Shown in pieces: positions 47,601 through 57,425 of a stretch of DNA of 64,000 bases (positions within the stretch are counted from its first letter, which is position 1; every line of letters begins with the position of its first letter). This DNA comes from Epinephelus fuscoguttatus (taxonomy: Eukaryota > Chordata > Actinopteri > Perciformes > Serranidae). The notes beneath the pieces are model-generated. The model was not told the origin of the DNA. It was given only the letters and a program-made list of their open reading frames with translations, and made no database searches. A program made the translations under genes and the position numbers. Where the stretch lies: the NCBI RefSeq assembly GCF_011397635.1, contig NC_064754.1:30670543-30734542 (forward strand), written 5' to 3'.

Positions 47601-50034
47601 CCCCGAACGAGTTTTGTGGATTAAAAAACTACACTGGACTTCTTGTCCGCATGAGGGTCAGTAAGTACTGTTTTCATTCTAAAGTGGCCATTTCCTTTAA
47701 CTTCAGCCATGCTAGCAGCAGGGCTCTGAGGAGAGCAGTGTGGTCAGCTGGTCAACCCGCCAACCTGGTCCAGACTGAAATATCTCAACAATTATTTAAA
47801 GGATTGAGATGAAATTTGGTACATATATTCAAAGTCCTCAGAGGATGAATCCTAATTGTTTTGGTGATCATCTGACTTTATATCTAGCACCACCAGCAGA
47901 TCAAAAATTACACGTATCCAGTAACATGTCTCAAAATCTACCCCATGGATTGGCACAACATTTTGTATACAGACATTCCCAGATGATATGTCCTAATGAT
48001 TTTGCTGATCCCCCCCGACTTTTCCCACCTTATCTCAGTGTACTTTACCTTTAGTGCAGTGAATATTACCATGCTGATATGCTAAGTTATGGTGGTGAGC
48101 AATGTAAACATTACACCTAAGAAATATACGCTCTACAAATCAGGCTTTCAGTTCAAAAACTTTTGATTGAAATGAAGTTGTCAAATTATGTTGAAATATA
48201 CTGTATCCTTTCCTTGATGGAATATAAAGGCAGTTTTGCTATTATCTGATAGATCATAGTTTGGGAATCCACAGAGAAGAAAGGATAAATCCATTATGTA
48301 ATGGTTTAACATGACAGACCCGAGCTAACTACAGGACACCAAGTTTACACAGCGGTGATCAAACCCTGATATAACTAACAGCTACAGTTATTTTTACCAT
48401 CACATATATAGATGTACTTACCTAGTGACAGCTGAATCTGTGTGTAGTTCGCAGCAGTCCACTGTGAGTCTGAACCACACCAGTATGTCCCAGCATCCCC
48501 TGCTCTCAGCTCCGTGATCAGCACCGTGAAAGAGCTGGAAGAAATGTCATCTTGCAGCGTGAACCTGCTCTGACTCGTCACCATGTCTGTACAGTTGTTG
48601 CGGTGGTCTCCCTTACAGAGGAACTTCCTGTTATGCCTGTGTTGTGGTGGATATGGACACTGCATAGCTCTGGGTTGGCCCACAATGCCGCTCAGTTTGT
48701 TTGACTTCACACAGCACCATTCTGTCAAACAGAAGGAGGTGTTAATCAACACTACAGCCTGTATTCAGCTCAAGTTAGAAACGGATGTGCATGATCACAC
48801 TGATGACAACTCTAAGTTTTATTTCAGAAACCTTTTGCAATATTTTTCTTAAAATCTATTTTATGGATTTTGTTTGTCCCGGACAATTTAGAGGTTTATT
48901 AAAACATGATGAGGTATATCTCTCACCTTTGACCTCGAGCTCAAATGCAGAGAAAACATCCAGGCCAGGGTTCACACGGACACCACAAAGGTACGACCCA
49001 GAATTCTTTTGGGTCAGCTTGGTAATGGTCACTGTGAATTTCTCCGACATCATGTCATCTGTAAGTCTGAACTGTCCGTTTTGTTTGTTGTCAGAGGTGA
49101 TTATGGCACTCTCCAGACATGTGGAGGTTTGGTTTCCTCCGCAGACGTACTTAAGATTGTTCTGGTATTTAGACTCATGCAGACAACTGATGGACACTGA
49201 ACTCTCTTCATAGCTTTGGGTTTTGGTTGAATGATCACAACAGCTATCTGTGGTAAAATGAACATCACAGACTGTTACAACAGCAGATATAAGTATTCAG
49301 ATTACTGCTCTAGATAAGTAATAAAATATTGACTCTTACTCTACAATGCAGACATTTAGGACTGGTGTTTATTTATTTTTCACGTACCTCGTCCTACTTC
49401 CAGCTTCACTTCAGTGTAGAGATCCTTACCAGTCCTTGTCACTCCACACCAGTATTTCCCAGCATCTGTACGACTTAAATCGGAGATGGTCGCTATGAAG
49501 ACTCGTCTGTGTTTATCATCATAAATGGAGTATCTGTTCTTCTTTGCTTCTGTTGTCGTAATAAGAACATCACTGTCGCCACAGTCATTCTTGCACAGGT
49601 ACTTCTCGTAATATTCATAACCCTCTCCATACTGACAAGAAACATTAACTTCTCCCCCTTCATATCCAGACACATGTATCAACCCTGCTGCATGCCTCAC
49701 ACAGCTGAGAGCAACTGTATAAAGAAGAAAACATGAAATGTAATCACAACTTCTTTCTACAAATTTTCATGTTTTTTTTTCAATTTTAGCTTCTTATCAG
49801 ATTATTGAATATATAAAGTATGTATATTTGAATCTGTTGTGATGTCTGTGACATCATTTTTATTTTATGTGCACTTTGTTACAGCTGTGTAATGAAATTA
49901 CAAAGACCAATATCAAGGTGTATTCTTCCACATTGTATTTGCATAAAAACATACATTACACACATTTACTAATTTAAACAAAATAACTTACTGCACAGGG
50001 TGATCAGCAGGCTCTTAAGGCTCCACATCCTCAT
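44643..50034 (-). CDS. CD300/pIgR-like (CMRF35-like) receptor B: three Ig domains, membrane segment, long tail; 8 exons
   Basis: Tandem paralogue of receptor A. Exons in transcript order: 50034-49992, 49714-49388, 49247-48927, 48721-48422, 46919-46824, 45566-45468, 45350-45280, 44813-44643; 1428 nt, 475 residues, phases agree. The leader starts MRMWSLKSLLITLC; Ig1 (to residue 123) has YLCKNDC and YWC; Ig2 (124-230) is a divergent domain (YVCGGN, YLCGV) absent from receptor A; Ig3 (231-330) is nearly the same as receptor A Ig2; Ser/Thr stalk 331-362; uncharged helix about 367-386; tail to 475. Tail tyrosines sit in HYDDV, DYQNF (Tyr455) and IYCND (Tyr464): the +3 hydrophobics of receptor A are gone but the YxN core stays. 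The membrane helix has no charged residue, so pairing with a DAP12-type adaptor is not suggested. A foldback element lies in the Ig3-stalk intron. Confidence 0.88.
44968..45185 (+). repeat. Common fish interspersed repeat fragment (family F) in the receptor B tail intron
   Basis: The blocks TGTCTGTCCTGGAAGAGGGA, CTCTTCCTGAGGTTTCTAC, AGTTTTTCCTTATCCGCTGT, GAGGGTCTTAAGGACAGAGG are characteristic of a very abundant fish repeat. Only one copy is in the window, so identification rests on recognition. Non-coding. Confidence 0.5.
46065..46815 (+). repeat. Family D repeat, reaching the receptor B stalk exon
   Basis: Blocks such as GCAAGATGGCAACAGCCAAA, ACAAACCAATGGGTGACATC and AGTGGCTATGTCCATT are the reverse complement of 861-1100. 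The repeat ends about 10 bases from the donor of the stalk exon (46824). The span 46065-46330 contains further repeat-like sequence whose continuity with the end block is uncertain. Confidence 0.5.
46964..47699. mobile_element. Near-perfect foldback element, about 0.74 kb, in the receptor B Ig3-stalk intron
   Basis: Two arms of about 330-360 bases are inverted copies, roughly nine bases in ten alike by eye, around a spacer of about 46 bases near 47325-47372. Matching pairs include AAAGGAAATGGCCACTTTAG at the left edge and its complement at 47680-47699, AAAACTCGTTC, ATAACAGCTACACTTGAAGT and AGCATAATTTCTCACC. There is no coding capacity. The structure is that of a foldback MITE of recent origin; the target duplication is not clear. 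Confidence 0.85.
47750..48070 (+). repeat. Common fish interspersed repeat fragment (family G)
   Basis: Blocks such as CTGAAATATCTCAACAATTA, GAGATGAAATTTGGTACATA, AGAGGATGAATCCTAATTG and two similar halves (a second 'cattcccagatgatatgtcctaatgattttg' block near 47975) match an abundant fish repeat in appearance. It lies in the receptor B intron. Class not assigned. Confidence 0.5.
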
Positions 50035-50139
50035 GTTCCTGCAGCCTAGTTTTGAAGAAATGGAAACTACAAAAGACGTGTGTCCAATATAGAAAATGCT
50101 ACACCCCCATCATCTGTCAGCATGCTATGCAAGCTCTCT

Positions 50140-50148
50140 CACTTCCTC
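50140..50148 (-). promoter_or_regulatory. PU.1/ETS-like site upstream of receptor B
   Basis: On the minus strand GAGGAAGTG, within AATGAGGAAGTGAGAG, lies about 106-114 bases upstream of the receptor B ATG. It matches the core of the myeloid PU.1 consensus. The site and distance fit a TATA-less leukocyte promoter; function is inferred only. Confidence 0.35.
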
Positions 50149-51475
50149 ATTTAGATTTATAAAGTTTATCAACCTTAGACTGTCACAGTTACATCTGTTA
50201 AAAGAGGAAAGGTATGTGACTGATCTAATGTCGGTGAAACTGATAGAGTGGTACAAAAGAAACAGACTTACTTTTACTCAAATCAGGGGTGGGTATGATT
50301 TAATTTTTGAATAAAGTACAAACAGTTCCTTTTGGTTTTAGAGTTATTTAGAGAGGTGTATTTGCATAGGAGTTCAATCAAGTGTTCACACTGACACCAC
50401 AGAGGGGCACTCTATCCAACCTTATACTTCCAAGATGCACAGTGCATGAATGTAACTGTGCAGTGTCTAACATTTAATCCTAATATAAAATCTGCCCAGT
50501 GTTTAAATGAATAAACACGTTGTCTTGGACAGATATATTTTCACAATGTTTGCTTCTTTTTTTGAGCATTTTTCTTTTTTAAATTTTGAGCACTTACTCC
50601 TATTACCAGCACGTCGCTCTGAAATGAGAGATTCACACGTCTGCATTATAATACAGAAGAATAAAGTGGTGACCATCTTCTTTTTTCAAAATTAAATAAT
50701 CAACTGATGCAGACACAAATAAATGTAAATGAAAATCAGAATAAATTAAATCTATTTTTCAGAAGGTTCTCAAAATGTAAAAGTAGCCTATAAAACACAC
50801 TAAATATTAATAACTTGTAGTTGTTATTTTACCTGTGTAGCTGTCATATCCTTCAGTAGGGCTGTAAACCTTTAATTTCTGATATCAGCTACTAACGATG
50901 ATCCAACATAACATCACACCAACTCTACACAAGATAGATTTATTCAAATACTAAAGACTTTTCTCATTAAGAAACCTGTTGACACTCTCACAGTAGTAGT
51001 GTGAAAACTCAATTATGCTAACAGAATAATTATAGTCTCTTTCAGTTTAAATTTAACTGTGAGAAACAATGCAAGCTCTAAAATAATAATACTGTTAACA
51101 ATACCATGAAATTAAAAGTAACTTAATTTTTAAGCAGTGTTTTACTTTATATGAATACATTTAAAGGGGTGCATTAAAAAAAATAATATTTGTAATTTTA
51201 TTTACTAATGTGTTTGAGTTATAGGTGACTGTCAACAGATGGATAAAAAAAGAACAGTAAAAATGGAGGCAGAGATATTCTCACTTTTAGTCCCTGTAGA
51301 GTGCTGCAGGAATGAGTCCCAGATAAGAGATAGCATCTCACCACTCCCGGTTCCCTTAAAGTCATCTTAAAGTCAATGGGTTTTTAGTTAGCTGCCTGAA
51401 ATAAGGTCTGTAATTAACACAAGCTTAAAAGACTTTTAAGTTTTGTTCTACGACATAAAATTCACCAGTAAAAAC

Positions 51476-52056
51476 ATCCCAGTCTCAAAATCCAGCGCTT
51501 AGGGAGTGACTTGTGGCGTCAGACACAGACGAAAAAAGCTGTCCTTTAATGTCAGCATGATACACGGCCGGTTGCTGTTATAGTTTACCAGCGCCTGGAA
51601 GCGTCAGGGGAACATAGCAGGACAAGAACGAAAGTCAAGGTAACGAAAGTCCAAGTTGGGCGGGCTGGAGGAGTGGTAGATGGGTCCAACAAACCCAAAC
51701 CCTCCGGTGTTTGCGCCCCTTAAGGTTATTAAGCCAAACCAAGTTCTTTTTTCCTAAATCTAACCACGTACTTTTGCAGCCTAAACCCAATCACGTGTTT
51801 GTTGTTGAAAGAAAAAAGAACATCAATGTGTGGTGTTATACCGACATAGTGTGATTATTTTGAGTGATTGTAAGAGTTAAATTTCCTGTGAAAACGAAAG
51901 TGAAGTGTGAAAGACGACGACGCATGTAACAGGCAGAACTTGACACGGCTTCCCAGAACTTCAACAACCAACACACCCAGGGTACCTTGCACGTTGTATC
52001 TGGACTTGGAAAGTCCATGACCAAACGTCGGGCAGGGTTGGAAACACAATGTGTTG
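51476..52056. mobile_element. hAT-like MITE, copy 3 (family A), nested in repeat H
   Basis: 581 bp, same family as 16698-17063 and 39247-39856 (shared TGGGTCCAACAAAC, CAAACC, AAGTCCATGACCAAACGT). Flanks GTAAAAAC (51468-51475) and GTAAACAC (52057-52064) look like an 8-bp target duplication with one change. It is non-coding; the small minus-strand frames across it occur also in copy 2 because of shared repeat sequence, not protein conservation. Confidence 0.75.
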
Positions 52057-52288
52057 GTAAACACTAGGGAATTTTAAAGCTTTTAGGTGTCTTAAATAAG
52101 GTGGTTGCTATCAAGTGGCTAAGTGAGACTTTAGAGAGTCATCATGCCGAACATGCTTTACAGCCTTGTTGTGGTGGTGACGTCAGGACGTGCAACTGCA
52201 TAGTTTTTTTTTGTAGCCTAGCATTAGCTTTTTACTTCTGGTGGTTTTATTTATACCTCAAAAAATCATAAATCGTATTGTTTGCTTA

Positions 52289-53670
52289 TGTGGCGAGGTG
52301 GAGGTGAAAGGATATAAAGCTAATACTGTTACCAAGAAAAGGGCTCGACAATGCCACCCTGGGAATTTCACCCAGGGAATTACTTCTTCAATACAAGACA
52401 CACAGGTTCGTTTACTCAAAGGGGCATGAGACGTGGTTCCAAGTTTTTTTTAAAAAAAATACACTTTTTATTAAACAATCATTTTTCTTTTAAAAAAACA
52501 TTCACACAGGGAGGGGGAAAGAACGTAATCAGGGCTGAGGCCTAGTGAGTGGACAAGGACTAGTGAAGGGGAAGGATCCACCAAAAAAAAGAGAAACCAA
52601 CTTAAATCACCAGGCACACGTGGCAGACACACTCAGTGAAGCAACCCACTCCCAGGAACACAGCGGACAAGACGGAAGGATGGATACCACCACCAAACAC
52701 CAGCACCGCCACCACCGGCCTCCAGCAACTGAAAAGGGGAATGATAAAACAAATTAGTGGGGTTACAATGAAACAAACAAAATCAATAAATCAAAATTTA
52801 ACAAAAATTGTAATTAATGGGCAGATCACAAGTTTAAACTTAACAAAATATAACAACTAATAACTGCCCAACTGAAATACTCAAATATAGACAAAGCAAA
52901 AAAAAGAAATTAATGCTAAATAAAGAAAACAAACCCCAAACAATTATCCAATTACATATACAAAATCTCTCAAATTAACCTAATTAACAAATAAATTACA
53001 CAAACAAACAAAATCAGGTTCAACCCAAACAATATAAAAATAAACAAGCTAATAGAATATAACCCACACTCACACACTCATTCACTCAAAATGCGGGGGA
53101 CCAGACCCCGGTTAAAAATAATGTCTCGGCCCGCGACGGGCGGACGAGCGGACGAGCGGACCGTCCTGCTCCGGACGTGAAACAGAGCAACAGTGTCTAT
53201 GGCGGAAACAGAGCTGCGGGGCGGCTTACAGGACCGCAGCGTGCCACCGTGCCGTGAGGACAAGCAGCAGCAGAGACAAACGGCAGACGTGATGGAGGCA
53301 AGCAGGAGACACAACAGGAGACAAAGCAGCAGCGGCCCGATAAGCTGGCTACAGTTAGCACCTTTTCAGCAGCGCGGGCACACACACACTCACACGAGAG
53401 GAAGGAGGGGGAGAGAGGGCTCCATGCAGCCACCAGCGCTTACCACAGCCAACAAACGCAGCAGCACATACAGGGGGGCCAGAGCAGCACACAGGCAGTC
53501 GCCCTGTCGGACCAGACGACCTCCGACCCGGAAGTGACACAGAGGCGACGATAGGAGCGCAAAAGAAGAACCGGTGGGAGGACTGCCGCTTTTGTACCGG
53601 CCCACCTCATTAGCGGCCCCCAGCGGCGCGCATTGTAAACAATGACAGTAAGCACCTCTATGCTGCTACA
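52289..53670 (-). mobile_element. Probable solo LTR of an LTR retroelement (fossil), 1.38 kb, nested in repeat H
   Basis: The span starts TGTGGC and ends GCTACA, the TG..CA ends typical of LTRs, and is flanked by a 4-bp duplication CTTA (52285-52288 and 53671-53674). Removing it joins the two sides of repeat H to match the uninterrupted copy near 59650-59700. Read on the minus strand it has a GC- and CpG-rich first half, an AT-rich second half and an AATAAA signal near 52468. No internal protein region is present, consistent with LTR-LTR recombination. The family is not identified; the intact flanking duplication suggests moderate age. Confidence 0.55.
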
Positions 53671-54219
53671 CTTATTTTCAGCAATAATCCTAAATCCCGA
53701 ATAGCTTTTTGTTAAGGGAACCAGGGCCACGTTAACTTCTGCATCTGCCTACAAAAAACCGACATCCTGCACCCTGCACTGTGCTATATGTAAAGCTCCA
53801 AAAGTGCTAGATCCTACATTTCCCATAATGCAACCAATAGTATCTCTCAATCCACCCTTTCCTCCTGCTGAAAGCCCATTTAGTAACACAGGCATTCTGT
53901 TGCAAATGTGTTGTCTTTAAACTCAAGTCGAGGTGACCCTGATGACATCACCGTGTCATCTGGGTTTTTTCCACGTCAAACTTGACAAAGCTCCAGAGAC
54001 ACATGCTGTAAGACAACTGTACTCGCGGGCTGAGTCACAGTCCTTGTGATGAGTAACCTGATCTTCATTTATAAAATCACTGGAGTGCCTCTTCAACACC
54101 CAAGAGAGAGACAAAAAACATTCCTTCATATTTTCATCCACACACTCTGTACTCTTTCATAACATGCAGCCAATCGTTTTGTAAAATTACTTTTTGAGTA
54201 ACAGCATCAATAAAAGTAA

Positions 54220-55356
54220 TTTAAAGCAGCTGTGCGGAACTTTTTACCATTCATTAAACTGTCCCTAGTTCGTATCACTTCCCCTTGAAGATCTGCATAT
54301 TTATTTGAACCCAACAGCGACAAAAAAGCCTTTCTCTATATGGCTATTTAGCGTAGCCTGGCTCGGGTCGGACACAGTTGAAGTCAGCAAACCAGAATAC
54401 GGCACCTGGAGGCAGAAGTAAGTCTGCACGCCTGCAGTGGCCTGCAGCCATTAAACCACAGAAGGAGAAGGAGACGTGTTTATGAGTAGGATTTAAGAAA
54501 CAGGTTAGAGGACATGTAGTAGGGAGTAGTGAATGATTTTGGACACATTGCACACTCTTGTACAGTAGGTGGTGGCATGCACCTGGAAGTTGTTTGCCAC
54601 CCGCCAATAAATTGAGAGAAGAAGAAGAGCCGTGTTTACAGAGAGTGTTCTTTGAGTAAGCGGTACGCAACGGGCATTGCTGAACACATAACAGTTTTAC
54701 CAGTGATGTATCTATAAGGACTTGGTTGTACTTTCGATGTCATGGCGGATAAAGAAGGAGCACCATCTAAAAGAAAAAGAACAGAAGAACTGAAGAAGGC
54801 TAAACAGGACAGTGACAGGGCTCGAGCCCAAACGCGTGTAAACCTCGGTCGGGCATTCAGCAAGTGGAGAGAGCTGAGAGAACTGAAGGCTTTAAAACGG
54901 ATCCCGAGTTGGCCCTTTTCCTAATCGACAGGTATGTAATTTTTGTTTTTATTTAGAGAATATACCGCAACTTGTTAGACGTTGTTTCACTTAAATATAT
55001 GACGACATGGAAGTTATAAGCAAGCTAAATGTAGCAGATGTGAACCGCTTTTGTCTAGTAACGTTACAACAAACGCCACAAAATTATCTGTGACTGTGAC
55101 CATGAACACAAATATACAGCAGGCAGTTGTCCTCAGTTTATAAGAAATTCAGAGCTACACCAGAGCATTTATGATTTTCCTCTCGCTCTCCAAAACAAAT
55201 GCATGCACTAATTGCCGGTTGCAGTCGAGATTTTACGAGTGAAGCCGAAGGCTGCAGTCGGAATTTTACGACACCAGGCTGTGGGTGTCATACCGCTTCG
55301 ACCAAAAGGGGCGCTATAATCAACGAAAAGGGAAAGTTCCACACAGCCGCTTCAAA
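54220..55356 (+). mobile_element. DNA transposon remnant with 24-bp inverted ends and a captured first exon
   Basis: Left end TTTAAAGCAGCTGTGCGGAA and right end, reverse-complemented, TTTGAAGCGGCTGTGTGGAA: 17 of 20 bases agree. TTAA at the left edge and its near match at the right hint at a TTAA target (Kolobok- or piggyBac-like), but this is a guess. Inside, at 54560-54620, is a sequence (GTAGGTGGTGGCATGCACCT, CACCCGCCAATAAA) that often precedes such ORFs in fish. Most of the transposase region is missing. Confidence 0.6.
54742..54924 (+). pseudogene. Small basic first-exon ORF inside the transposon remnant
   Basis: 60 codons: MADKEGAPSKRKRTEELKK, then a Lys/Arg-rich stretch with RVNLGRAFSKWRELRELK. 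The RVN(L/I)G.AF..WRELR pattern recalls the N-terminal exon of uncharacterised transposon-encoded fish proteins, but I cannot name the family. The frame closes at 54924, just short of a strong donor (ACAG|gtatgt) at 54932, while another frame on the same strand is open through the donor, so a single-base shift is likely. No downstream coding exon is present before the element ends. It is most likely a relic. Confidence 0.5.
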
Positions 55357-56127
55357 TACAAAACAAATTCATTTAAAATTTGATTTATATGTTCATCATT
55401 TATTAAAATTATTAATGTGCACCTATAATGATCATTTACCCATATTTTAAATAGTGTTTCTGACATTACTGAGCCACTGAAAACTATATATATATAGTCA
55501 CTTAATAAAAGACAGAAACACTGAATATGTCCATAATTATTACAGTGACACATACAATGGTATACAATAAAAGGAATGCAAGTTAAAATCTCTCTATTTC
55601 TGAACTACAAGTGCATCAGGACAACTTCATCAAGTGCCTTTTTTTGTTTTCTTTTTTTTACTATGGACCCCCTGTAGAAACCAGACATACCTTGCAACCT
55701 AAATTATTCTGCCACCGTTTAAATCTACCGACCCCACCCTGTCCAGCACATTATAAAATGCCAGTGGTGGTATATGTGGGTGAAAGCGTGCATGTATTTT
55801 CCCTGAGCTCAGCCATTCCCTGGACTCCAGCTGACCGCTCAGCTGTGCCTCTCGCATACTGCAGCACAAACTGTTTCCATACCTCACACACTCTCACACC
55901 AAAAGGTTAACATTAAGACCCCCGTGCGGAGGGATAAGTGTGTCCCGAATTAGCGAGGATGCCAAGGCGAGCTGGGCTGTTGCCAGGTTGGGCCTGCCAA
56001 GGAGTGTTGGGTGTTGCTACAGGGGGTTGGGTTTCTGCCGTGTGGCCTGTTTGCATGTCGGCAGTGTGCAGGACGCGTGTGTTGTGGTCTTCTCAAACTA
56101 CCCAAGACAAACACGCACAGGCACAGG

Positions 56128-56132
56128 CACAG

Positions 56133-56213
<81 letters not shown>
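56128..56213. repeat. (CA)n microsatellite
   Basis: About 40 CA units preceded by three GGCACA units. It accounts for the Thr-His and Cys-Val frames here. Confidence 0.95.
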
Positions 56214-56214
<1 letters not shown>

Positions 56215-56919
56215 AGTATGAGGGGTGTGCTGTTATATATAGGTGACCCTCTCAAGTCTTAAGGGTCTATCTTAAGCCTTCAAGGCATGTGATAATGTCT
56301 CCCTCTGCGACTTACTCTCCAACCTTCACTTATTCATTCAGGGTAAGCTTTATCAGAAAATAATTTCACCTCGCCAAATTCATGGATACATCTACTACAC
56401 CCTCCCTGCCCGTGTAACAGTTGTATTGTGGGAAGCTCTGTGTCTGAACACACCCTAAAAGTTCAGATATTTATTTAATAGGTACAACTTTAATGAAAAT
56501 TATGCATGTCAGGAATAAGGAATGGTTGTTTTTACTCTGTAGTACAGCACACATGGTTTGTCTCTGCAGATGGAGGTGTGTGTGTGTGTGTGTGTGTGGG
56601 AGGAGACATTCCATCCATTCTTGCTCTTCCTGAGGAAAGAGCAAAAGCATCACACACGCACAACTGCTGACAGCAGGCGGAGGGAGAGGTCCACATACAC
56701 CGCTCTAAGGTCACTCACACATCCGCCTCTTCTTTTCAGCTCTCCACCCGTCAAACTCTAACAGTCTCAAACATGTATTCCTCTGACAGTAGTTTTAATT
56801 TTGACAGCTGTAAATGCCTCCATGGAAAAACAAGGATGTTAGTCTGAGTTGCATTTGTACAGAGCTCCTAAAGTCCTGAAAGGTGATATTTTTTTATCTT
56901 GTGCGCACAAGATAAAAAC

Positions 56920-57425
56920 TAGAATTACCACCTTGCAAGTTGCAGTTGCAGTTTACATCCACGTCTGTGAAAACATGGATGCTTCACACACATCTTCCCC
57001 CAGCAGCACAGAAGATCTATCAGCATAGTTTTAAGGTGAGCACCCAAGATTAGAGTCACTAATTCAGTATCTGACCAAATGTATTCCTTTCTGTTCCTGA
57101 GATGTGACACTGAATAATGGCCAGAGAAGTGTTTGTGCAAAACATCATGATGTCACAGTGACCTTTGACCTTTTGGATGTAAAATGTCATAACTTCATCT
57201 TTTTATCCTGTAGACTTTTATGTGAAATTGTGTCATAATTTGCGAATGAATTCTTGAGTTATCGCCAAAAATATGTTTTGTAAGGTCACAGTGAGCTTTG
57301 ATCACCAAATTCTAATCGGTTAATTTTTGTCTCAAGGTGGACATTTGTGCCAAATTTGAAGAAATTCCCTCAAGGTGTTTTTAGGATATCACGTACACGA
57401 GAATGGGACGGATAACCTGAAAACA
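56920..57425 (+). repeat. Interspersed repeat (family B), copy 2, with a perfect DR1
   Basis: Same block order and strand as 30035-30690 and ends ACGAGAATGGGACGGATAAC. TGACCTTTGACCT (57159-57171) is a perfect direct repeat with 1-base spacing. AGGTCAcagTGAGCT (57283-57297) is one base from the oestrogen-response palindrome. It lies in the metrnl 3' intergenic region. Confidence 0.65.

Larger units (their letters stand above)
51285..53830 (+). repeat. Old interspersed repeat (family H) interrupted by two later insertions
   Basis: Three pieces (51285-51467, 52065-52288, 53671-53830) align in order with an uninterrupted copy at about 59275-59760. Shared blocks: CAATGGGTTTTTAGTTAG against CAATGGGTTTTTGGTTAG; AAGTGGCTAAGTGAGAC against AAGTGGCTACATGAGAC; ACAGCCTTGTT against AGAGCCTTGTT; AATAGCTTTTTGTTAAGGGA against ATTAGCTTTTTGAGGAAAGA. 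The first gap holds a MITE, the second a probable solo LTR. Confidence 0.7.

Noticed and set aside
53095-53605. CpG-rich block as a conventional promoter with coding first exon
   Set aside because: Lies fully within the probable solo LTR; overlapping frames on both strands are explained by high GC and few stops.
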